From positions 1-5,303 of the forward strand of contig DQVU01000105.1 of assembly GCA_015661585.1 (NCBI GenBank): DNA of 5,303 nt, written 5' to 3'. The notes beneath the pieces were generated by a model. It saw only the letters and a program-made list of their open reading frames with translations, did not search any database and was not told the origin of the DNA. Position 1 is the stretch's first letter; each line of letters opens with the position of its first letter. Below, piece after piece: positions 1 through 5,083 of the stretch. The stretch is from Methanothermococcus okinawensis. GTDB lineage: Archaea; AGJL01; Methanococci; Methanococcales; Methanococcaceae. A program made the translations under genes and the position numbers.

Positions 1-201
1 AAGAAAAGGTTTTAAAATAAAAACCTCTATTTACCTCGAAATATAAATTTTTGAAAGTATAAGATATCACCGATTCCTGAATGTTGGAGGAAGAGGATTC
101 TCCAAATATCTCCTAACTACACCTGTGGGATAACCTCGTATCATGACAGAATTTTTTCACAATATCCTAATGTTCAGAAAATAATGGCTTATTTTTTTAT
201 T
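1..201 (+). repeat. Possible diverged intergenic element, inverted relative to 4735-4860
   Basis: Read on the plus strand, this stretch shows, in order, AAAAGGTTTT-AAAATAAAAA-CTCT near 4-28, CTGTGGGATAAC near 124-135 and TGTTC followed by an A-rich run near 172-184. The reverse complement of about 4735-4860 shows AAAAGGTTTTTT-AAAATAAAAA-CTCT, CTGTGGATATC and TGTTCT followed by an A-rich run, in the same order. The two differ in length (about 185 versus 120 bases). A second shared string, GCTTATTTTTTTATT, occurs at 187-201 and in direct orientation at 4855-4869. Low-complexity sequence makes chance similarity possible, so this is tentative. Confidence 0.3.
84..105 (+). other. Small hairpin in a GC-richer intergenic core
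   Basis: TTGGAG (84-89) pairs perfectly with CTCCAA (100-105). One G-T and one A-T pair extend the stem to 8 pairs, leaving a purine loop AGAGGA. The stretch stands out from its very AT-rich surroundings. No long T run follows at once; the next T-rich tract on the plus strand begins about 85 bases later. It could be part of a non-coding RNA or a leader or trailer structure, but no known RNA family is recognised. Confidence 0.35.
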
Positions 202-312
202 AATTATCCTTTATTGAGATTTTTATAATTATTTTTTACTTATTTTTCATTATAACAATTTTATTTTCTTTTAATTACTACTTTGATGGAACTAAAGTTA
301 AAAATTAGTGTA

Positions 313-544
313 ATCAAAAAAATAAAAATTTAAAAATGTTAAATACCCAGTAAAGAGCTAATACAGTGGAAAGTAAAATCTCGTCGTTGTCCTCTGCCTT
401 ACATGGAGTACTATGGAGGAGATTGTTAATTCTACTTTTTAGGATTTTTATTTTTTTATTATTATTTTTATCAGAGATTTTTGATAGGAATTAGGGTAAT
501 AATAATTATAATAGTAGGACGTTGTTATTTTCACTATTATATTA
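313..544 (+). repeat. Dispersed intergenic repeat, copy 1 (matches 3104-3296)
   Basis: Landmarks shared with 3104-3296, in the same order and orientation: ATCAAAAAA at 313, TTAAATACC at 339, TGGAGGAGA at 414, TTCTACTTT at 430, a T-rich tract at 440-472, AGATTTTT at 475, GGTAATAATAATTAT at 495 and CACTATTATATTA at 532. Spacing differs. This copy carries about 57 extra bases between the second and third landmarks, while the other copy is about 16 bases longer between the third and fourth. The left flank is A-rich and the right half T-rich. The copy lies downstream of the mevalonate kinase gene. Its function is unknown. Confidence 0.5.
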
Positions 545-573
545 TGTTTTTATTGAATAGAATTTTTTTTAAT

Positions 574-1575
574 TTATTTTTTATCCCTTTTGATTTCTGA
601 TTTCACACCTACCTTACACTCAAATACATCTAAAACCTCCAATTCTCTTAGAGACTCCAACAGTCCTTCCCTTCTATCTTCATCTGTCAGTATTATAACA
701 ACACCTCCACCACCTGCACCTGAGAGTTTTGCACCGTATCCATATCTACTACCTAACTCCACAACCTTATCTATCTTGCTGGTAGAAACTCCTAACTCCC
801 TCAGTAGTTTATGATTTTTCACCATAAGATCCCCCAACTCCTCCCATGTGGATACTTCCTCAACTTTATTCACTATCTCACCTATGGACCTAAATATCTC
901 CTCCTTCCTCGGATGTTCTGCAACCTCCTTAACAAGTTCAGCAGTTTTCTTCTTCCTCCTTTCGACATGGACCACTAAGAAATGACAACCTTTAAGGAGT
1001 TTGTAGAGTTTAGTACCTTCCAAAACCTCAAAATCATTACTGTTTTTGATCTTTAAGACACTGTTGTAGATAACAGTTGCAGTATCTGTAATACTGGCTT
1101 TTCCCTGGACCTCTCTCTCTACGGAAAAACATATTTTACATAACTCTTTCTTTGGAATGGAGATGGTGTTGGCAGATAAAAAAGATTTTATCGTAGTAGC
1201 TACCACAGAGGCAGAAGACCCCAACCCACAACTTACAGGGATATCGGAGGATATATCTAACTTAAATGGTTTAAAATCTTCATACCCCCTATCTTTTAAG
1301 TAATTCACTATGGATTTAATGGCGCAGAGGACGTATTTCACACTACTATTGTAATTCCTTAGGTTTAATGTAGGAATATCCTCTATATTCAAGGTAAGAG
1401 ATCTTCCTAAATCCCTCAGATTTATAACTATATCCTTCTCACTTTCAAAGATCCTTCCCCTAGTTTTTAGATCTACAGCCATGGAGATGGCACCGTAACC
1501 CTCAACTACAGCATGTTCTCCAAAGAGTATAACCTTAGAGGGCACCTCAACTGTACCCTTAAATACCTCTTTCAT
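574..1575 (-). CDS. Mevalonate kinase (GHMP kinase family, archaeal type)
   Basis: The product is a cytoplasmic enzyme that phosphorylates mevalonate with ATP to 5-phosphomevalonate, an early step towards the isoprenoids of archaeal ether lipids. All three GHMP kinase motifs are present. Numbering from the farthest upstream start (GTG at 1584), they are PSKVILFGEHAVV (15-27), the ATP-binding loop GLGSSASV (120-127) and KLSGAGGGG (286-294). In GKASITDT, Asp167 is the expected catalytic base, with Glu156 eleven residues before it, matching the Glu/Asp spacing of Methanocaldococcus jannaschii mevalonate kinase; Lys17 matches its N-terminal active-site lysine. Length (about 333 residues) is normal. 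Three starts are possible: GTG 1584, ATG 1578 and ATG 1575. I prefer 1575 because GGTG lies 6 bases before it, the same spacing as at selB. The A of this ATG is the last base of the selB stop (TGATG), so translation is probably coupled. The C-terminal tail is slightly long and lysine-rich. Confidence 0.95.
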   Translation of the reverse strand: MKEVFKGTVEVPSKVILFGEHAVVEGYGAISMAVDLKTRGRIFESEKDIVINLRDLGRSLTLNIEDIPTLNLRNYNSSVKYVLCAIKSIVNYLKDRGYEDFKPFKLDISSDIPVSCGLGSSASVVATTIKSFLSANTISIPKKELCKICFSVEREVQGKASITDTATVIYNSVLKIKNSNDFEVLEGTKLYKLLKGCHFLVVHVERRKKKTAELVKEVAEHPRKEEIFRSIGEIVNKVEEVSTWEELGDLMVKNHKLLRELGVSTSKIDKVVELGSRYGYGAKLSGAGGGGVVIILTDEDRREGLLESLRELEVLDVFECKVGVKSEIKRDKK

Positions 1576-2978
1576 CATTTCCACCTTATCAACCTCCTTA
1601 GGATAACCTCCTCCCTATTCTCCACTCCCTTATCAAATTCTGCCACTAAGTACCCCTTGGTTCCAAAGGTTCCTTTTATCCTTCCCTTTATATTTTTTTC
1701 AGGGATCACTACCTCACGTCCAATAAGTCTCTCAGCCTCCTCCTTAGAGTTAGCCAAACCTACGACAAGTACTCTATTTTTATCTGTCTTTATCCTACCT
1801 ACCTTGGAGATTATCCTTTTAATATTCAACTCCTCAACTCTTCTAAAATCTACTATCTCACCTTTACCACATATCCTTAAGGTCGTAGGTGGTAGATCCA
1901 ACCTAGTTATAAGTATATCCTCTCCTATCTCTGCCACCGCCTTTTCCTCCAATTGAAATGCACAATAGCACTCTTCTCCTCCTTTAACCTCTCTTAGGAT
2001 GATGTTCTCCATACTTCCATCTATCTCCATCCTCTTAAAAGGTATCATCCTTGCAGGTATCACCAACATCCCTATATTTAAATGTACTCTTATCCTAGGT
2101 TTCAAAGGATATTTAAATAGAGGAGATATTCTTATCTTTGCAACTATATTATCTACAACCTTTAACTTAGTATCTAGAGACGTTAGAACACATCCCCTAA
2201 ACAGCTCCTTTGAATCTACTCCCTGAACAGCCATCCCTACCCTATCCCCTGAATAGGCTTCATCTACATCCTCCTTACATCTCTGAATACTCTTAACCTT
2301 TACAGTACTGTTCAGTGGTAGTACCTTTAACTCATCCCCTACTTTCACCTTTCCCCTAAGTACAGTACCTGTGATAACTGTACCAATACCTTTTATTGGA
2401 AATGCATGATCTATGGGCATCTTAAGGTAGTCTTCAGTGTTCCTTACTATCTCCATTTTATCTAACATCTCCCCTATAGTATCCTTTAACTCCTCTATCC
2501 CAATACCCTCCTTTGCAGATATCTTGAGTATTTTACTTTCCTTTAAATTCTCCGTTGAGTTGAGTATCGCCCTCATGAATTCCTCAGTCCTTTTAATTTC
2601 TTCCTCAGAGGCGATATCTATTTTATTTATAACTACTAGAGTAGGTATGTTGAAGTAGTCCAGTATTAGAAGGTGTTCTCCAGTTTGGGTTTTTGGCCCC
2701 TCCTTGGCATCCACCACCAAAAGGGCCAGATCTATGATCTCGGCAGCACCAACTACCGCCCTTATGAGATCTGCATGTCCAGGAGCATCTACCAAGGTAA
2801 TTAGGTAATCTTTCAACTTAAAGAAGGAGAAACCAAGATCTATGGTAATACCCCTTCTCTTAGATTCTGGTAATCTATCTAAGGAAGATGTTGAAGGTAT
2901 CTCTGTTAGGATCTTTGCCAAGGTTGTCTTCCCATGGTCTATATGTCCAAATATACCTACGTTTATATTCTTCACCAT
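1575..2978 (-). CDS. selB: Selenocysteine-specific elongation factor SelB (archaeal)
   Basis: This is a translational GTPase that carries selenocysteyl-tRNA to the ribosome at recoded UGA codons. In numbering from TTG 3014, the GTPase motifs are GHIDHGKT (23-30), the switch I sequence RGITIDLGF (54-62), DAPGH (76-80), NKID (130-133) and SAKEG (166-170). GIGTVITGTVLRG (209-221) marks the EF-Tu-like second domain. The C-terminal beta domain ends in GTFGTKGYLVAEF and a short basic tail, as in Methanococcus SelB; this and RGITIDLGF separate it from EF-1A and aIF2-gamma. The reading frame extends to TTG 3014, with another ATG at 2990. I choose ATG 2978 because a GGTGAT site lies 4 bases upstream and the protein then starts as MVKNINVGIFGH, about 467 residues, like M. 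jannaschii SelB. It leads the operon with mevalonate kinase. The stop is UGA followed in frame by a second UGA. Confidence 0.95.
   Translation of the reverse strand: MVKNINVGIFGHIDHGKTTLAKILTEIPSTSSLDRLPESKRRGITIDLGFSFFKLKDYLITLVDAPGHADLIRAVVGAAEIIDLALLVVDAKEGPKTQTGEHLLILDYFNIPTLVVINKIDIASEEEIKRTEEFMRAILNSTENLKESKILKISAKEGIGIEELKDTIGEMLDKMEIVRNTEDYLKMPIDHAFPIKGIGTVITGTVLRGKVKVGDELKVLPLNSTVKVKSIQRCKEDVDEAYSGDRVGMAVQGVDSKELFRGCVLTSLDTKLKVVDNIVAKIRISPLFKYPLKPRIRVHLNIGMLVIPARMIPFKRMEIDGSMENIILREVKGGEECYCAFQLEEKAVAEIGEDILITRLDLPPTTLRICGKGEIVDFRRVEELNIKRIISKVGRIKTDKNRVLVVGLANSKEEAERLIGREVVIPEKNIKGRIKGTFGTKGYLVAEFDKGVENREEVILRRLIRWK
1581..1597 (-). promoter_or_regulatory. Ribosome binding sites inside the end of selB
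   Basis: On the minus strand the last codons of selB contain GGAGG (1597-1593) and then GGTGG (1585-1581). GGAGG stands 8 bases before GTG 1584. GGTG stands 6 bases before ATG 1575 and 3 before ATG 1578. The two sites make the start of mevalonate kinase ambiguous, but show that it has its own Shine-Dalgarno signal even though it overlaps selB. Confidence 0.6.
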
Positions 2979-2982
2979 TAAT

Positions 2983-2988
2983 ATCACC
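2983..2988 (-). promoter_or_regulatory. GGTGAT Shine-Dalgarno site that decides the selB start
   Basis: GGTGAT reads on the minus strand with 4 bases between it and ATG 2978. It matches the core of the site complementary to the archaeal 16S rRNA 3' end. It favours the start at 2978 over TTG 3014 and ATG 2990. A GAGGT further upstream (near 3004-3008) is 13 bases from ATG 2990, which is less well placed. Confidence 0.6.
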
Positions 2989-3103
2989 ATATATTTTTTA
3001 AATACCTCTATCAAAGTAATTAATTAAAAAATACCATAGTCTCTATTAAAAATCTTGATAAAACAATAATTATGATAAGAATAAAAAAATAAAGAATAAA
3101 TAA

Positions 3104-3296
3104 ATCAAAAAACAGATCTTCTTAAATACCTATAAACACTGGAGGAGAAATACCTTGAGAGATAAATGTGATTCTACTTTCTTTCTATGGTATTTATTAT
3201 TTTTTGATTTATTGTAATATAGATTTTTATTTATTTTTTTAATTATTGCTTTGGTAAGTAATAATTATTATTAATACTGGTATCACAGTTATATTA
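3104..3296 (+). repeat. Dispersed intergenic repeat, copy 2 (matches 313-544)
   Basis: Landmarks in order: ATCAAAAAA at 3104, TTAAATACC at 3122, TGGAGGAGA at 3140, TTCTACTTT at 3172, a T-rich tract at 3190-3210, AGATTTTT at 3221, GGTAAGTAATAATTAT at 3253 and CACAGTTATATTA at 3284. All have close or exact counterparts in the same order at 313-544. The copy ends about 26 bases before the hisA-like start codon, so part of it may serve as promoter or leader for that gene. No coding capacity is evident. Confidence 0.5.
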
Positions 3297-3312
3297 ATTA
3301 AACTCTTTTACA

Positions 3313-3317
3313 GGGAG
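3313..3317 (+). promoter_or_regulatory. Ribosome binding site of the hisA-like gene
   Basis: GGGAG lies 5 bases before ATG 3323. This supports that start over any internal methionine, and the encoded N-terminus then begins with the beta strand expected of the HisA fold. Confidence 0.7.
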
Positions 3318-3322
3318 ATATT

Positions 3323-4003
3323 ATGGAGATTATCCCAGTACTAGATATAATGGATGGTATGGCAGTTTGTGGTAGAGGTGGAGATAGAAAAAACTACAGG
3401 CCCTTAAAAACAGTTTTATGTAACTCATCAAACCCTCTAGAGGTGGCAAAAAGATATAGAAAGGAGGGAGCAGAGAAGATATATATCGCAGACTTAGATG
3501 CTATAATGAAGAAAGGCAATAACTTCCATATAATAAAGGGTATAGAGGGATACAAGATCTTAGATGGAGGTATTACCTCGAAGTTGGAACTGGAGAATCT
3601 TAGATCTTTAAATATATGTGACAAAATCGTCCTGGGGACAGAAACCTTAAGAGATTTAGATCTGTTAGATGAAGATATAATACTTAGTTTAGACTTTAAG
3701 AAGGGTGAGTTGTTAAGTCCCATAAACTGTACCTTAGAGGAGATCTTAGATAGATTAAATAAATCTATACCTCTAATAGTACTAGATATATCCTCTGTAG
3801 GTACCCAAAGAGGTATAAATTGGAATCTGGTGGAGGAGGTTATGAAAAAGGTAGAAAATCCTATATATGTTGGTGGTGGAGTAAGGGATGAGGAGGATCT
3901 TAAAAGATGCTACGATATGGACATTCAGGGAGTACTTATAGGCACTGGGATACACAGGGGCACTTTAAATCTAAGGAAGATAATTGAGAGATATAGGGAT
4001 TAA
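3323..4003 (+). CDS. HisA/HisF-related TIM-barrel protein of unknown function
   Basis: The 226-residue product is a complete half-barrel-repeat TIM barrel related to HisA, the ProFAR isomerase of histidine synthesis, but is unlikely to be HisA. It keeps an N-terminal strand with Asp8 (IIPVLDIMDG), a second Asp at the repeat-equivalent place (Asp124 in LSLDFKKGEL), and both phosphate-binding regions (GGGVRDEEDL 184-193 and GVLIGTGIH 203-211). The HisA signature loops are changed: GGDRKNYRPLKTVLCNS replaces the usual loop 1, DLDAI (58-62) replaces DLDGA, and LDISSVGTQRG (154-164) replaces the TDI..DGT..G segment. These are traits of a HisA-related family of unknown function that I recall from methanogens, Archaeoglobus and some methylotrophs. 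The gene is 6 bases upstream of comE on the same strand, so the two are probably co-transcribed, which suggests a role in cofactor metabolism. The true substrate is unknown. Confidence 0.85.
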   Translation: MEIIPVLDIMDGMAVCGRGGDRKNYRPLKTVLCNSSNPLEVAKRYRKEGAEKIYIADLDAIMKKGNNFHIIKGIEGYKILDGGITSKLELENLRSLNICDKIVLGTETLRDLDLLDEDIILSLDFKKGELLSPINCTLEEILDRLNKSIPLIVLDISSVGTQRGINWNLVEEVMKKVENPIYVGGGVRDEEDLKRCYDMDIQGVLIGTGIHRGTLNLRKIIERYRD

Positions 4004-4009
4004 GGTGGT

Positions 4010-4594
4010 ATGTTGCTAAGAAGAATAGATGCAATAAGAATACTTATGGAATATATAAGAGATGAAATAGTAGTCTGTAATATAGGATTTCCCAGTAGGG
4101 AGTTATACCATATAAAGGATAGGCCAGAGAACTTCTATATGTTAGGATCTATGGGCCTCTGTTCCTCCATAGGCCTAGGTTTAGCTCTATCCCTGAATAA
4201 GAAGGTAATAGCCATAGAGGGGGATGGATCTCTACTTATGAACTTAGGTACCTTATCTACCATAGGTTATACACAGCCAGATAACTTTATACTCTATATT
4301 ATAGATAACTCAGCCTATGGTTCTACAGGTAATCAGAAAACACATACAGTAAATACCAGTCTATGTGGAATAGCAAGGGCCTGTGGAATAGATGCTGTGG
4401 AGGTGTCTCAGGAGGAAAATCTAAGAAGGGTAATAGAAGAAGCCCTCAAGGATAACAAAACTAAGGTTATAGTAGTTAAGGTAGAGCCCTACAACGAGAA
4501 GGTTGGGAACGTCCCTCTACATCCTATGTATATAAAATTCAGGTTTATGGAGAGTATAAAACGCCATAGAAAAGATAGTAATAATGCTGACTGA
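4010..4594 (+). CDS. comE: Sulfopyruvate decarboxylase, beta subunit
   Basis: This is the TPP-binding subunit of the cytoplasmic ComDE enzyme, which decarboxylates 3-sulfopyruvate to sulfoacetaldehyde on the way to coenzyme M. The 194 residues form one pyrophosphate-binding domain, close to the roughly 188 residues of M. jannaschii ComE. Visible motifs are CNIGFPSRELY (23-33), LGSMGLCSSIGLGLAL (45-60) and the TPP/Mg motif running from GDGS (71-74) to DN (99-100), followed by SAYGSTGNQKTHT (101-113), typical of ComE. Phosphonopyruvate decarboxylase is related, but it normally carries both domains in one chain. The partner subunit ComD, which provides the other half of the active site, is not next to it in this window. 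GGTGG sits very close to ATG 4010 (2 bases after GGTG), so TTG 4013, 5 bases after GGTG, is an alternative start one codon later. The stop is UGA. Confidence 0.93.
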   Translation: MLLRRIDAIRILMEYIRDEIVVCNIGFPSRELYHIKDRPENFYMLGSMGLCSSIGLGLALSLNKKVIAIEGDGSLLMNLGTLSTIGYTQPDNFILYIIDNSAYGSTGNQKTHTVNTSLCGIARACGIDAVEVSQEENLRRVIEEALKDNKTKVIVVKVEPYNEKVGNVPLHPMYIKFRFMESIKRHRKDSNNAD

Positions 4595-4774
4595 TATCCT
4601 TAATTCCCATTAAAAATTAATTATAAAAATAAAAATGACGAAAAACTAAGAATAAAGTTAAATAATTATTGGAGTAAGAATAATAAAAACCCTTAGATAA
4701 ATAATTAAAAAAAATTAAAATCATAAATATCTCAAAATATTTTTTTAGAACACTGAAATAAGGTAGAAAATCTT

Positions 4775-4791
4775 ACTGTGATATCCACAGT
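4775..4791. other. Perfect hairpin between comE and hisD
   Basis: ACTGTG (4775-4780) and CACAGT (4786-4791) form a perfect 6-pair stem around the 5-base loop ATATC. It is the most GC-rich spot of the comE-hisD spacer. The T-rich tract starts about 40 bases later, so it does not look like a classical stem plus T-run terminator. It might be part of a non-coding RNA or a protein-binding palindrome. Confidence 0.35.
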
Positions 4792-4830
4792 TGTATTACA
4801 AATGTTTAAAATTTTATATTTGGAATAAGA

Positions 4831-4904
4831 GTTTTTTATTTTAAAAAACCTTTTGCTTATTTTTTTATTTTTATATATTATTATTTTTATCGTTTTTTTT
4901 TTTT
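4831..4904 (+). terminator. Candidate T-rich transcription stop zone after comE
   Basis: Archaeal transcription generally stops at runs of T. This stretch contains GTTTTTT, a run of seven T at 4860-4866 and a run of 12 T at 4893-4904 on the comE strand. GTTTTTT (4831-4837) can also pair with AAAAAAC (4843-4849). The zone begins about 235 bases past the comE stop, so the 3' untranslated region would be long unless an earlier, unseen signal acts. Confidence 0.35.
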
Positions 4905-5083
4905 GAGGGAACTATGGTTTATTTTTTTAGTCTTAGATTATCAGACAAACTATTTAGGTCATGGTTTTAGAATAGTTCTTCAAAAGCTAGAAGGGAGTAG
5001 TTGTAGTAATAAAATGTCTATCTCACAAATATGCGAGCGTCCGCTGAATTCCTTATACTCTATAGAGAGTTAATATCATCATT

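Larger units (their letters stand above)
1..573. other. Long AT-rich spacer without a recognisable gene
   Basis: No open reading frame of convincing length or codon use is visible on either strand. The stretch alternates very AT-rich sequence with two GC-richer cores, roughly 60-180 and 348-425. The first core holds a hairpin (84-105); the second holds a possible long-range stem (377-381 plus 391-394 pairing with 416-424). Runs of T occur on the plus strand at about 187-260 and 440-482. An A-rich run at about 313-336 reads as T-rich on the minus strand and could end transcripts coming from the mevalonate kinase gene, about 240 bases past its stop. The right part (313-544) resembles the spacer at 3104-3296. 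The left edge could hold the last few codons of an upstream gene, but nothing identifies it. Confidence 0.7.
2979..3322. other. Divergent spacer between selB and the hisA-like gene
   Basis: Both operons must start from this AT-rich stretch, but I see no archaeal BRE/TATA box that is clearly placed for either. TTATATTA at 3289-3296 would start transcription only a few bases before ATG 3323 and leave no room for the ribosome binding site. An AT-rich TATTTAAAAAATAT on the minus strand near 2991-3004 would start transcription inside selB. The middle contains a copy of the intergenic repeat (3104-3296). The left part (3055-3112) is A-rich and the right part (3190-3247) T-rich. Confidence 0.55.
4718..4904 (+). 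repeat. Possible third, partial copy of the intergenic repeat
   Basis: Compared with copy 2 (3102-3172), this stretch shows AAATCA at 4718 (3102), ATCT at 4729 (3116), AACACTG at 4749 (3135) and TGTGAT at 4777 (3167) in the same order, then a T-rich tract. ATTATTATTTTTATC at 4877-4891 also occurs at 458-472 in copy 1. The individual matches are short, so this copy is less certain than the first two. Part of the same stretch also resembles the start of the window in inverted orientation. Confidence 0.3.
4595..5083. other. Spacer between convergent comE and hisD
   Basis: No gene of convincing length is visible. The left part (4610-4740) is strongly A-rich, the middle (4749-4830) is GC-richer with a hairpin, and the right part (4831-4904) is T-rich, ending in a run of 12 T. 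From 4905 on, composition is more balanced. There is an inverted repeat AACTATT/AATAGTT (4948-4954 and 4971-4977) with a 16-base loop, a short GC-rich patch (GCGAGCGTCCGC, about 5034-5045) and a perfect palindrome CTCTATAGAG (5058-5067) just past the hisD stop. None is a clear terminator for hisD, because no T run follows on the minus strand. Confidence 0.6.

Noticed and set aside
1..18. Tail of an upstream gene at the left edge
   Set aside because: Stops at 13-15 and 16-18 would allow it, but four or five codons are too few to identify anything.
414..501. Small hydrophobic peptide from a TTG next to TGGAGGAGA
   Set aside because: The spacing from the ribosome binding site is too short, and the hydrophobic residues simply follow from the T-rich DNA.
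590..814. Open frame opposite the mevalonate kinase gene
   Set aside because: It is antisense to the conserved C-terminal GHMP region and has the Ser/Pro/Thr-rich make-up typical of a shadow frame. The frames at 1513-1956, 1999-2226, 2437-2658 and 2842-3027 opposite selB are rejected for the same reason.
3289..3296. TATA box for the hisA-like operon (TTATATTA)
   Set aside because: Transcription would start only a few bases before the ATG and would leave out the GGGAG site at 3313-3317.
3394..3723. Minus-strand frame opposite the hisA-like gene
   Set aside because: It lies wholly within a conserved coding gene and shows no recognisable domain or ribosome binding site.
3323..4003. Calling the TIM-barrel gene hisA
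   Set aside because: The fold and phosphate loops match, but the HisA signature segments (DLDGA, TDI..DGT) are altered and the first loop differs, so true ProFAR isomerase activity is unlikely.
5076..5082. Box C (ATGATGA) of a C/D guide RNA on the minus strand next to the hisD stop
   Set aside because: No D or D' box (CTGA) lies at the usual distance, so it is more likely a chance match.
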